Assembly: GCF_003334855.1 (NCBI RefSeq) | Contig: NZ_QOWE01000031.1 | Coordinates: 41,420 to 105,419, forward strand | Length of the DNA: 64,000 nucleotides | Source: Larkinella punicea | Lineage (GTDB): Bacteria; Bacteroidota; Bacteroidia; Cytophagales; Spirosomataceae | Direction of reading: 5' to 3' | In this document: piece by piece, positions 24,503-32,795 of the stretch | How the letters are laid out: every line of letters starts with the position of its first letter | Position numbering within the stretch: position 1 is the first letter of the stretch | Notes under the pieces: model-generated | Told to the model about the DNA's origin: nothing | Database searches by the model: none | What the model saw: the letters and a program-made list of their open reading frames with translations, nothing else | Translations under genes and position numbers: made by a program

Positions 24503-26905
24503 ATGCGATTTTTCTACTTCACCATTGTGTGCAGTTGGCTTATCCTATTTGCTGCGGCAGCCCAGCCAAAAACCGACAAATCCAATCATTCCCTTACGGG
24601 CTACGTTCGCGACGCAATCACCAAAAAACCCATTCAGGGCGTCACGGTTTTTATTACCGAAAACCGCCGGGGCGTCAACACCAGCCGCGACGGTTTTTTC
24701 GTCATTCCCCTCCCCGGCGGCACCTACAACGTCAAGTTTACCCACATCGGTTTTCGGCCACAAACGCACACCATTGTCCTGAACAAAACGGTTTTGACCG
24801 AAATTTTGCTGGAAGACGATTCCAAAGATCTGGAAGAAGTGACCGTCACGACCGAAGCGCCCGACCGAAATGTGAAGAAAGTGGAGCTGGGCGTAACGCA
24901 GATGTCCATCAAAACCATCAAGCGCATTCCGGCTTTTATGGGGGAAGCCGATGTAGTGCGGAGTCTGCTGCTGCTGCCGGGCGTCACCACCGTGGGCGAA
25001 GGCGCTCCCGGCATCAACGTTCGGGGGGGCAGCACCGACCAGAATCTGGTGCTGATGGACGACGCGCCCATCTTCAATTCGAGCCATTTGATGGGCTTTT
25101 TCTCAGTTTTTAACCCCGACATTGTCCGCGACGTTACGCTCAACCGGGGCGGAATTGCGCCGAGTATGGGCGGACGGGCCGCTTCGGTGCTCGACATTCG
25201 GGTGAAAGAACCGGAGATCGACAAACTAACGGTAAATGGCGGGATCGGGATCGTTGCCAGTCGGTTGGGCATTGAGGGGCCGCTCTTCAATAAAAAACTG
25301 TCCTTTCTGCTGGCCGGTCGGGCGTCGTTCAATGATTTTCTGTTTAAGCTCATGCCCCGCAGTATTCGGGAAACGAAAGCGAATTTCTACGACCTGACGA
25401 CCAAATTAAAATTCCAACCCAATGAAAAACACACTGTTACGTTCACGGGGTACGCGAGTCGCGACGAATTTAAACTGGCTTCCGATTCGCTTTCGACCGT
25501 AGAAGTCAATGCCTCTTCCACGGTTTTTGAATACCGAACCGTGAATGGAACGCTGAAATGGAACTACTTCATCAACGACCGTTTCAATCTGACCACGACC
25601 GCCGTATACAGCCAATACCGCCCCGAAACGTCGGCTCCCGACCCGGCCAACGCCTTTCGGCTTACCTCGGAAATTTTGCACCGCCAACTGAAAGCCGACC
25701 TGAGTTATGCCGCAACGAGTAACCACCAGTTGCAGGGCGGCATCAGCCTGATCGATTATTACCTCCAGCCTAACAAGCTCGTCCCCGGTTTTCAATCGAA
25801 CGTGCTGCCGAAAGCGATGCCCATCGAACGGGCGTATGAACTGGCGGTTTATGCCCAGGATGAATGGAAAGTGAACGAAGCCTTTTCTATTCTGGGCGGG
25901 ATTCGCTATTCCCAACTGCTGAATCGGGGACCGGCCAGCGTCCCCGTTTATGAGGAGGGTGTTCCCCGCGAACCCGAAACGACATCGTCTTCCACCGCCC
26001 ACGCCAAAGGACAGATTTATCACCAGGCAGGCGGTATCGAACCCCGTCTGGCGTTGCGCTGGACCGTGGCCGAAGGTCAGTCCATTAAGGCGGGCTACAA
26101 CCGTCTACGGCAATACATCCACCTGATTACCAACACGACAGCCGCGCTGCCTGTCTCGCGCTGGAAGTTGAGCGATTCGTTCGTGAAGCCCCAAATTGCC
26201 GATCAATGGTCGGTGGGGTATTTCAGAAACACCGCCGGAAATGCGTTTGAAGCGTCGGCGGAAGTGTATTATAAAACATTGCAAAACGCCATTGATTTCA
26301 AGGATGGGTCGGAATTGCTGCTGAATCCGACCCCCGAAACCGAGTTGTTGCAGGGAACCGGCAAGGCCTACGGACTGGAAACCCAACTCCGCAAAAACAA
26401 AGGTCACTGGATCGGCTGGGTCAGTTACACCTACTCCCGGTCTTTATACACCATCAACGGGCCTTTCCCGGAAGAACGGGTGAATAATGGCCTCGAATAC
26501 CCGACCAACTTCGACAAACCGCACACGCTGAATGCGATGACGACCTTTCGGCCCAACAGCCGGGTGAATGTGTCGTTCAATTTTACCTACAGCACCGGCC
26601 GCCCCGTGACCCAGCCCTACGCCCGGGCCCGCGTCAACGGCATCATTGTTCCCATTTATATAAACCGGAACCAGCAACGGATTCCCGATTACCACCGCCT
26701 GGATTTTGCCATCGAGTTTAACCAGAATCCAGCCAAAATACGGCGGTGGGAACGAAGCTGGGTCTTTTCGATCTACAACGTTTACGCCCGCAAGAATGCC
26801 TATTCAGTGTTCTTCAAGGTCAATTCGGCGTCGTTGTCAGATGGCTATAAACTGTCGGTGTTCGGATCGGCCTTCCCATCGCTGACCTACAATTTCAAGT
26901 TTTGA
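24503..26905 (+). CDS. TonB-dependent outer-membrane receptor with carboxypeptidase-like N-domain
   Basis: The 800-residue protein has a signal peptide (FYFTIVCSWLILFAAAAQ) and a carboxypeptidase-regulatory-like beta domain (LTGYVRDAITKKPIQGVTVF). A plug follows (GINVRGGSTDQNLVLMDDAPIFN), then a large beta-barrel ending in the aromatic-rich LTYNFKF. It imports an unknown ligand using TonB energy. The DUF4249 lipoprotein gene starts 6 bp after its stop, a pairing typical of Bacteroidota and analogous to SusCD. No degradative enzymes lie next to it, so the ligand cannot be guessed. Confidence 0.92.
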   Translation: MRFFYFTIVCSWLILFAAAAQPKTDKSNHSLTGYVRDAITKKPIQGVTVFITENRRGVNTSRDGFFVIPLPGGTYNVKFTHIGFRPQTHTIVLNKTVLTEILLEDDSKDLEEVTVTTEAPDRNVKKVELGVTQMSIKTIKRIPAFMGEADVVRSLLLLPGVTTVGEGAPGINVRGGSTDQNLVLMDDAPIFNSSHLMGFFSVFNPDIVRDVTLNRGGIAPSMGGRAASVLDIRVKEPEIDKLTVNGGIGIVASRLGIEGPLFNKKLSFLLAGRASFNDFLFKLMPRSIRETKANFYDLTTKLKFQPNEKHTVTFTGYASRDEFKLASDSLSTVEVNASSTVFEYRTVNGTLKWNYFINDRFNLTTTAVYSQYRPETSAPDPANAFRLTSEILHRQLKADLSYAATSNHQLQGGISLIDYYLQPNKLVPGFQSNVLPKAMPIERAYELAVYAQDEWKVNEAFSILGGIRYSQLLNRGPASVPVYEEGVPREPETTSSSTAHAKGQIYHQAGGIEPRLALRWTVAEGQSIKAGYNRLRQYIHLITNTTAALPVSRWKLSDSFVKPQIADQWSVGYFRNTAGNAFEASAEVYYKTLQNAIDFKDGSELLLNPTPETELLQGTGKAYGLETQLRKNKGHWIGWVSYTYSRSLYTINGPFPEERVNNGLEYPTNFDKPHTLNAMTTFRPNSRVNVSFNFTYSTGRPVTQPYARARVNGIIVPIYINRNQQRIPDYHRLDFAIEFNQNPAKIRRWERSWVFSIYNVYARKNAYSVFFKVNSASLSDGYKLSVFGSAFPSLTYNFKF

Positions 26906-26911
26906 TGCGTT

Positions 26912-28009
26912 ATGAAAAGCCTGATTCTTACCGGTTTTCTTTTACTGCGGTTTTGCTCTTCCCCCTTCGTCTTCTTGATTTTGGGTCTGGTCAGCTCGTG
27001 CATCAGTCCCTATCAGCCGGATACACAATCCATCGGGCGGGCATTGGTCGTAGAAGGATTGATCACCGACCAGCCGGGACCCTATGCCGTCAACCTCACG
27101 CAAACCGCCGACTACACGTATTCAGGTCTGAATCTGCTCGTGAGTGGTGCCACGGTAACACTATCCGACAATGCCGGGAATCAGGAGGTGCTTCGGGAAG
27201 TCAGTCCGGGCTATTACCAAACTACGGCAACCGGCATCCGGGGCACCGTGGGCCGCTCGTATAAAATCGCCATCCGAACCACCGACGGGAAACAGTATGA
27301 ATCGTCTCTGGAAGTTTTGAAAACCGCCCCGCCGATCAGCCAACTGACGTATGAATTTCAATATAATACGACATCCTTCGAAAACGACAAACGGAACACC
27401 TGGGCGGTTTATCTGGACACCAAAGACCCGGAAACGCCCGGCGATTATTACCGGTGGGTCTGGAAAAATTACGAATTTACGGCAGCCTGTCTGTTGAGTC
27501 CCAACATCAATTCGGATGGATATTACATCGGTTTACGCCCCTGCTGCACGGATTGCTGGGACATTAACCAGTGCTACAGCAACTGCATCAACATCAGCTC
27601 CGACGCGGCCATTAACGGCAAAGCCATTAGCCGTCAATACATTATGAGCGTACCGTTTACGTCGCGCGGGATTTATTACGTGGAAGTGGAGCAGCAATCG
27701 ATCAGTCCGGGGGCTTATCAGTTTTTCAACAGTGTCAAAAAATTGGTCAACAACACGGGCGGTTTATTTGATGCGGCTCCGGCAGCCGTTGGCGGAAATA
27801 TCAAGTGCACCAGCCATCCGGGCGAGGTCGTTTACGGGTATTTCGGGGCCGCCGGGGTCAGCGTGATGGCCTTGAAAGTAGACCGTTCGAAAGATGCCGT
27901 CGGCATTCCAAACGGAAAGAATATCCTGCTCGATAACCTGGCGCCCTGCCTTGCCTGCGAAAACAGCATCTACCGAACACCCAACAAACCGCGTTTCTGG
28001 GATCAGTAG
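26912..28009 (+). CDS. DUF4249 lipoprotein, partner of the TonB receptor
   Basis: The 365-residue protein has a lipoprotein signal with SSC lipobox (FLILGLVSSC). The DUF4249 beta-sandwich pattern follows: LVVEGLITDQPGPYAVNLT, then LVSGATVTLSDNAGN and YKIAIRTTDGKQYES. Several cysteines in CCTDCWDINQCYSNC and LAPCLACENS suggest disulfides. It is presumably surface-anchored and helps the receptor bind its ligand. The last three codons and the stop lie inside the arm of a REP hairpin (27999-28065). Confidence 0.88.
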   Translation: MKSLILTGFLLLRFCSSPFVFLILGLVSSCISPYQPDTQSIGRALVVEGLITDQPGPYAVNLTQTADYTYSGLNLLVSGATVTLSDNAGNQEVLREVSPGYYQTTATGIRGTVGRSYKIAIRTTDGKQYESSLEVLKTAPPISQLTYEFQYNTTSFENDKRNTWAVYLDTKDPETPGDYYRWVWKNYEFTAACLLSPNINSDGYYIGLRPCCTDCWDINQCYSNCINISSDAAINGKAISRQYIMSVPFTSRGIYYVEVEQQSISPGAYQFFNSVKKLVNNTGGLFDAAPAAVGGNIKCTSHPGEVVYGYFGAAGVSVMALKVDRSKDAVGIPNGKNILLDNLAPCLACENSIYRTPNKPRFWDQ

Positions 28010-28065
28010 CTTCCCACCCCGTCAGCGGTCGCAGACCCTGACAGCGGTGGGAAGCTACTGATCCC
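27999..28065 (+). repeat. REP element 1 with private 20-bp perfect stem
   Basis: The core GTCAGCGGTCGCAGACCCTG (within 28016-28050) folds through GGTC-GCA-GACC. It is enclosed by GGGATCAGTAGCTTCCCACC and its exact complement. The left stem is the 3' end of the DUF4249 gene. Confidence 0.85.
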
Positions 28066-28110
28066 AAAGGCATCCAAATAAACAGCTATTGGGGCACCAA
28101 ATAATACCTT

Positions 28111-28189
28111 CCAAAGTCATCCAATTAGCACCAGCACCGCTGTCAGGGTCTGCGACCGCTTACAGGGTGCTGATGCTAATTGGATGACT
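28111..28189 (-). repeat. REP element 2, opposite orientation, with private 26-bp stem
   Basis: The same core in reverse (GTCAGGGTCTGCGACCGC at 28140-28157) is enclosed by AAAGTCATCCAATTAGCA and its complement, with one mismatch in 26 bp. The stem sequence is unrelated to that of element 1. Confidence 0.85.
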
Positions 28190-28229
28190 TTTATTACCGG
28201 TTTTCGTCAAAACCTGAAACGAAAAACCG

Positions 28230-28856
28230 ATGGAAGAAATTGAACCCCTCGAACCAGGGCGGTATTACCACATTTACAACCGTGGCATCAATGGAACAGC
28301 CCTTTTTTCCACCGCCCACCATTATCGTTTCTTCTTAAAACAATATGCTAATTACCTAACTCCGGTTGTTGACACATTTGCGTATTGCCTCATGAAAAAC
28401 CACTTTCATCTGATGGTTCGGGTAAAAGAAGCGCATGAATTTGATCGGGAGAAGCTTTTAAGCGAACGGGGCTGGTTGAAAGTCCCCAATGCCAGCCGAC
28501 AGTTTTCCAATCTCTTCAACAGCTATGCCCAACATTTCAATGCCAATACCCAACGAACCGGCAGTTTGTTCGAACGCCCTTTTCACCGGAAAGTGGTTGC
28601 GGATGACTCCTACTTCACCCGGCTTATTTTCTACATTCACAATAACCCCGTTAAACACGGCGTAACCGGAGATTTGACAACATATTTGTATTCTTCCTAC
28701 CAGAGTCACTTATCGACAAAGCCCACTTTATTGATGCGGGAAGCCGTTTTGACGTGGTTTAACGGGAGACAGGAATACATTCGTTTCCATCAGGAAATGG
28801 GCAACCAGGACTTCGATAACGTATTCACCCACCCCGTCAGCGGTCGCAGACCCTGA
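28230..28856 (+). CDS. REP-associated tyrosine transposase (RAYT, TnpA_REP, Y1_Tnp family)
   Basis: The 208-residue protein begins EPGRYYHIYNRGINGTALF and has the HUH motif H58-F59-H60 in CLMKNHFHLMVRVKE. The candidate catalytic tyrosine is Y135 in LIFYIHNNPVKHG. RAYTs are single-copy HUH nucleases of the IS200/IS605 superfamily that cut single-stranded REP hairpins and are thought to spread REP elements. Two pairs of inverted REP cores bracket the gene, and its last codons (PVSGRRP) are read from the core of REP element 3, so the coding end lies inside its own probable substrate. Confidence 0.92.
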   Translation: MEEIEPLEPGRYYHIYNRGINGTALFSTAHHYRFFLKQYANYLTPVVDTFAYCLMKNHFHLMVRVKEAHEFDREKLLSERGWLKVPNASRQFSNLFNSYAQHFNANTQRTGSLFERPFHRKVVADDSYFTRLIFYIHNNPVKHGVTGDLTTYLYSSYQSHLSTKPTLLMREAVLTWFNGRQEYIRFHQEMGNQDFDNVFTHPVSGRRP

Positions 28857-28864
28857 CAGGGTGG
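28829..28864 (+). repeat. REP element 3 overlapping the 3' end of the RAYT gene
   Basis: Core GTCAGCGGTCGCAGACCCTG with flanks CCACCCC and CAGGGTGG. It carries the RAYT stop codon. Unlike the other three copies it lacks a long private stem. Confidence 0.8.
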
Positions 28865-28875
28865 AAATCCGGATC

Positions 28876-28948
28876 ATAAGTGATTCGGTACTCCCACCGC
28901 TGTCAGGGTCTGCGACCGCTGACGGGGTGGGGCCACCGAATCACTTAT
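28876..28948 (-). repeat. REP element 4, opposite orientation, with private stem
   Basis: Core GTCAGGGTCTGCGACCGC is enclosed by ATAAGTGATTCGGT and its exact complement ACCGAATCACTTAT. It forms an inverted pair with element 3. Confidence 0.85.
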
Positions 28949-29005
28949 AGATCGGCAATCACACAGGTTTTGCACCTTTCCTTCAAAAATCTCCCGGCCA
29001 TATCG

Positions 29006-29013
29006 TAAATTTG
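29006..29013 (+). promoter_or_regulatory. -7 box (TAAATTTG) six bases before the GT9 start codon
   Basis: This is an exact match to TAnnTTTG. The spacing implies transcription starting at or next to the ATG at 29020, giving a leaderless mRNA. No clear -33 box is seen. Confidence 0.45.
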
Positions 29014-29019
29014 GCGGCA

Positions 29020-30042
29020 ATGCATACCACCCCTGCCAAGTTTCTGATTATCCGGTTTTCGTCCATCGGCGACATCGTGCTGACGACGCCGGTTATACGT
29101 TGCCTGAAACAACAGGTTCCGGGTGCCGAAATCCATTATTGCACCAAGCGATCCTTTCAGTCACTCATCGAATCCAATCCGCATGTCGACAAGGGAATCT
29201 ACCTGGATGGAAACCTGAACGACCTCATCCGCCAGTTGCGAACCGAGCGGTACGATTACATCATCGATCTGCACAATAACCTCCGTACCCGCATCATCAA
29301 ACTGCGGCTGGCCGTTCCGTCGCGCAGTTTCGACAAACTGAACTGGGAGAAATGGCTCTATGTCCAGTTCAAAGTGAATACCATGCCACCCCTCCACATT
29401 GTCGACCGGTATTTGAAAACGACGGAATCGTTTGGGGTGGTCAACGACGGGAAAGGGCTGGATTACTTCATTCCTTACAAAGATATCGTGGAACCGGAAT
29501 GGTTTCCCATCACCCACCGCCGGGGGTTTGTCGCCTACGCCATTGGCGGCCAGCACAATACCAAAAAACTCCCCGTAGCGCGCATGATTGAATTGTGCCG
29601 AAAGATCAATTATCCGATTGTTCTGCTGGGGGGGAAAGAAGACGCTGCCGCGGGTGAAGAAGTCCGTCAGGCTTTGGGTGATAAACTGATTTACAACGCC
29701 TGCGGAAAATACAACCTGAACCAGTCGGCTTCGATTCTCCAGCAGTCGGCGCTGGTTTTCAGCCACGATACGGGGCTGATGCACATCGCGGCTGCCTTCC
29801 GAAAAAAAATCTACGCAATTTGGGGCAACACCACGCCACAACTGGGCATGTACCCCTACAAAACCAATTTTGTTTCGCTCGAAAACAAACTGTTGCCCTG
29901 TCGTCCTTGTTCTAAAATAGGTTACGATCAGTGTCCGAAGGGTCATTTCAACTGCATGAACGAACTACCGTTCGATTTTGACCTGAAAGAACTGAAACGT
30001 GGCACCGGGCCTTCTACGCGAAGAACCGGCCCGGAACGTTAA
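29020..30042 (+). CDS. Glycosyltransferase family 9 (ADP-heptose:LPS heptosyltransferase-like)
   Basis: From the ATG at 29020 the protein has 340 residues with the GT9 N-terminal pattern ILIIRFSSIGDIVLTTPV-like FLIIRFSSIGDIVLTTPVIR. It also has YDYIIDLHNNLRTRI and the donor-site region VFSHDTGLMHIAAAF followed by WGNTTPQLGMYP. A C-terminal cysteine cluster (CRPCSKIGYDQCPKGHFNC) is usual in Bacteroidota members. It likely adds heptose or a similar sugar to lipopolysaccharide or another surface glycan. A TTG at 29011 is open in frame but overlaps the -7 box. Confidence 0.88.
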   Translation: MHTTPAKFLIIRFSSIGDIVLTTPVIRCLKQQVPGAEIHYCTKRSFQSLIESNPHVDKGIYLDGNLNDLIRQLRTERYDYIIDLHNNLRTRIIKLRLAVPSRSFDKLNWEKWLYVQFKVNTMPPLHIVDRYLKTTESFGVVNDGKGLDYFIPYKDIVEPEWFPITHRRGFVAYAIGGQHNTKKLPVARMIELCRKINYPIVLLGGKEDAAAGEEVRQALGDKLIYNACGKYNLNQSASILQQSALVFSHDTGLMHIAAAFRKKIYAIWGNTTPQLGMYPYKTNFVSLENKLLPCRPCSKIGYDQCPKGHFNCMNELPFDFDLKELKRGTGPSTRRTGPER

Positions 30043-30059
30043 TCCCATTGAAACATCAC

Positions 30060-30932
30060 ATGTCAAAAAAAGTAAACATTGGCCTGGTGCAGATGTCCTG
30101 CTCGGCCGACCTGGACGCTAATCTCGAAAAAGCCATCGCCGGCATTCGGGAAGCTGCCGCCAAAGGCGCCCAAATTGTTTGTTTGCAGGAATTGTTTCGC
30201 TCGCTGTATTTCTGCGATGTAGAAGATCACCACAATTTCAGTCTGGCCGAAGCCATCCCCGGCCCCACCACCGAACGGCTGGGAGAAATTGCGCGGGAAA
30301 CCAATACTGTTGTCATTGCGTCGTTATTTGAAAAACGGGCCGCCGGTTTGTACCACAACACAACCGCCGTTCTCGATGCCGATGGCACGTATTTGGGCAA
30401 ATACCGCAAAATGCACATTCCTGACGACCCCGGTTATTACGAAAAGTTTTACTTCACCCCCGGCGATCTGGGCTACAAGGTGTTTGAAACGAAATATGCC
30501 AAAATCGGTGTCCTGATTTGCTGGGACCAGTGGTATCCGGAACCGGCCCGCATTACGTCTCTGATGGGTGCCGAAATCCTGTTTTACCCCACCGCCATCG
30601 GCTGGGATACGGAAGAGACCGATCCCAAAGTGGATGAGGAACAATATAATGCCTGGCAAACCATCCAGCGCAGCCACGCCATTGCCAACGGCGTTCATGT
30701 GGTTTCGGTGAACCGGGTTGGGCAGGAAGGGGGCCAGAAATTCTGGGGCGGGTCGTTTGTGGCCAATCCCCACGGCACCCTGCTGTATCTGGCTCCTCAT
30801 GAGGGAGAAGTCACTCACGTTCAGGAAATTGATTTAAGTTTAACTGACAAATACCGTACGACCTGGCCCTATTTCCGTGATCGGCGAATCGATTCGTACC
30901 AACCCATCACGAAACGCTATTTGGACGAATGA
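30060..30932 (+). CDS. aguB: N-carbamoylputrescine amidase
   Basis: From the ATG at 30060 the protein has 290 residues of the nitrilase superfamily. The triad is E44 in LQELFRSLYF, K117 in GKYRKMHIP and C154 in ICWDQWYPE. FYPTAIGW and RSHAIANGVHVVSVNRVG are close to plant and bacterial N-carbamoylputrescine amidohydrolases. It hydrolyses N-carbamoylputrescine to putrescine. The partner enzyme, agmatine deiminase (aguA), lies 5.5 kb downstream at 36438, so the pathway is complete in the window although not in one operon. Its stop overlaps the next gene by 4 bp. Confidence 0.93.
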   Translation: MSKKVNIGLVQMSCSADLDANLEKAIAGIREAAAKGAQIVCLQELFRSLYFCDVEDHHNFSLAEAIPGPTTERLGEIARETNTVVIASLFEKRAAGLYHNTTAVLDADGTYLGKYRKMHIPDDPGYYEKFYFTPGDLGYKVFETKYAKIGVLICWDQWYPEPARITSLMGAEILFYPTAIGWDTEETDPKVDEEQYNAWQTIQRSHAIANGVHVVSVNRVGQEGGQKFWGGSFVANPHGTLLYLAPHEGEVTHVQEIDLSLTDKYRTTWPYFRDRRIDSYQPITKRYLDE

Positions 30933-32611
30933 CCAACCGTATGAAGCTTTTTCTGATTTCTTTAGTTGTTGCCCTGGCCGGGTTCGGTTTATGGTATAAT
31001 CGGTATACCAGTGGCCCCGAGCCGGTTATCGTTCCTCACCAGGGTGCCTTACCGGCCCAAACCGCCTTGACCCCAACGCCCCGGCAATCCTTTACCCCCA
31101 CCACCCGCAAAGGCTACTGGAATCCGGATGTCGTCGGAGATTTCACGCTCCCCGCCACCAAATCCGTGACGTTCAGCGGTGCCGGGCGCAATCTGCATGT
31201 CGAACAGGATTGGTCGAAGCTATTCCGGCGGGGCTTTTCGTCCGTCGACAAAACCCGGATGTCGCCGGACGAATACCGGAGTGAATGGAATCCCAAACCG
31301 CAAGGCTGGACCAGTCGGCTGAAACCGTCTCAGCGGGCGTTGACCATTGGACAGGGTTATTTGGCTGGTGCGCCTTTTAACATTGAATGGGCCAGGTCGG
31401 GCGATAAAGCACCGGAAACCTGGTACAAGCGTCCGTGGGGCGACCAGGGATTTAAAAATAGTGTGTATACTGCCATGCAGGAACTCAATGGAGAATGCGA
31501 AAATTTTGGCGATTGTAACCCGAACAATAAATTAAATACGTACGGAAAAATCTTTTTTGACATTGAAAATGAAGGCGTTGGCAACGTCCTGAACCGGCAG
31601 GAACAGGTCAATCTCTATGTTTTTATGATGAAGTCGCTTCGGGAGTGGATCAGCCCCTACACCGAAATCGGCTCCATTGCTCCGGTTCCACTCAACGGCT
31701 ACGGGTATTCCCGCGCCCGTGAATACAAGGGTTCCCCGGAATGGCTTTGGGCCATGCCTGCCCGGCATACAGCCACCTCGCGCCAACGCGGGATGCCCGA
31801 CGAAATTGTCGGCAAAACCTTTGCCGATTACATTGATTTTCAGATGCCGGGCACCTATTACATGTACCCCGATTTCGATTATTCCATTCCCCACAGCGAC
31901 GATGGCGCCCGCCATTGGCTGGGCGCTTTGTTACACGAACAGGAAGTCAACGCCCGGCTTTCGCCCAAAAAACGCATTGCCTGGCAATGGCTTTTCAACA
32001 CCCAAAGCAGTGAATTCCCCAACAGCGAGAAAGCAAAAAATGCGGCTCCCCCGGCGGTTGCCGAAGGAATTGCGGTATTTTACTGGTTCACGGGGGCCTA
32101 TGGGGTGATGTTCTGGGATGACGCAACGGAACTGAAACCTGACCAACCAACGCCCGCAGACGTCAATCAGCAGGGTCTGGGTAATGACCGGGTGTATGCC
32201 TGTTACGAACATTATATCCACGGACTCTGGCGGTTGTTCAAACATCACGGCGACCTTTTCAATGGCCGCGAAAAATACCTGAACGACCAAACCGAATGCT
32301 CGGTTGACGGCGGAAAAACCTGGTATAAGTACACTGCCAATCAGCTAAAAACCAACAACGTACCGTTTGTCAGAGCCATCGTCAACGGGAATCAGATTCT
32401 GGTGGCGGCAACCCAACCCTACGGAAAACCCGACCAGCGCGAACAGGTGCTGGTGCGATACATTCAGGACGGGTACCAATTTTATACGACCATCAATCTG
32501 AAAGGCGACGAAATATTTCTGGGTCGGGCAACGATGTCGAGTGATGCCGCAAGCCGGAAGAAAGCGGCCAGCAGTCCAAAGAAAGTCGCGGTAAAACAAA
32601 AGAAAGCCTGA
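30929..32611 (+). CDS. Membrane-anchored or exported protein of unknown function
   Basis: The 560-residue protein has an N-terminal hydrophobic segment (LFLISLVVALAGFGLWY) that acts as signal or anchor. A Pro/Thr-rich linker and a large globular part rich in Trp and Tyr follow. Phrases such as IFFDIENEGVGNVLN, IAWQWLFNTQSSEF and the DYIDFQMPGTYYMYPDFD block recall a glycan-active TIM barrel, but I cannot assign a family. The C-terminus is lysine-rich (KKVAVKQKKA). It is translationally coupled to aguB (ATGA overlap). No function should be inferred from that coupling alone. Confidence 0.75.
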   Translation: MTNRMKLFLISLVVALAGFGLWYNRYTSGPEPVIVPHQGALPAQTALTPTPRQSFTPTTRKGYWNPDVVGDFTLPATKSVTFSGAGRNLHVEQDWSKLFRRGFSSVDKTRMSPDEYRSEWNPKPQGWTSRLKPSQRALTIGQGYLAGAPFNIEWARSGDKAPETWYKRPWGDQGFKNSVYTAMQELNGECENFGDCNPNNKLNTYGKIFFDIENEGVGNVLNRQEQVNLYVFMMKSLREWISPYTEIGSIAPVPLNGYGYSRAREYKGSPEWLWAMPARHTATSRQRGMPDEIVGKTFADYIDFQMPGTYYMYPDFDYSIPHSDDGARHWLGALLHEQEVNARLSPKKRIAWQWLFNTQSSEFPNSEKAKNAAPPAVAEGIAVFYWFTGAYGVMFWDDATELKPDQPTPADVNQQGLGNDRVYACYEHYIHGLWRLFKHHGDLFNGREKYLNDQTECSVDGGKTWYKYTANQLKTNNVPFVRAIVNGNQILVAATQPYGKPDQREQVLVRYIQDGYQFYTTINLKGDEIFLGRATMSSDAASRKKAASSPKKVAVKQKKA

Positions 32612-32631
32612 TTCTTCTTCTGCCTTACGGT

Positions 32632-32677
32632 AAAAACCGGACAATGATGTCGATCCTTAGAGTTCGGCCCGGTTTTT
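32632..32677. terminator. Candidate bidirectional terminator hairpin
   Basis: AAAAACCGG (32632-32640) and CCGGTTTTT (32669-32677) are exact complements around a 28-nt loop, just after the stop of the unknown 560-residue protein gene. The loop is long, so folding is less certain. Confidence 0.4.
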
Positions 32678-32795
32678 ATCCTTACAGGCCATCAGTAAAC
32701 CGTTTGGCTTAAAACGGTTATTTTATCATCTTGCGCCCGTCTAATATTGTTCCGTCTTTCATCGGCAAGAACGATACGTTTTAACCTAACACAAG

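Noticed and set aside
28016..28932. Repeated GTCAGGGTCTGCGACCGC units considered as a CRISPR array
   Set aside because: Only four copies in alternating orientation, irregular spacing, a gene in the middle and no cas genes. They are REP elements.
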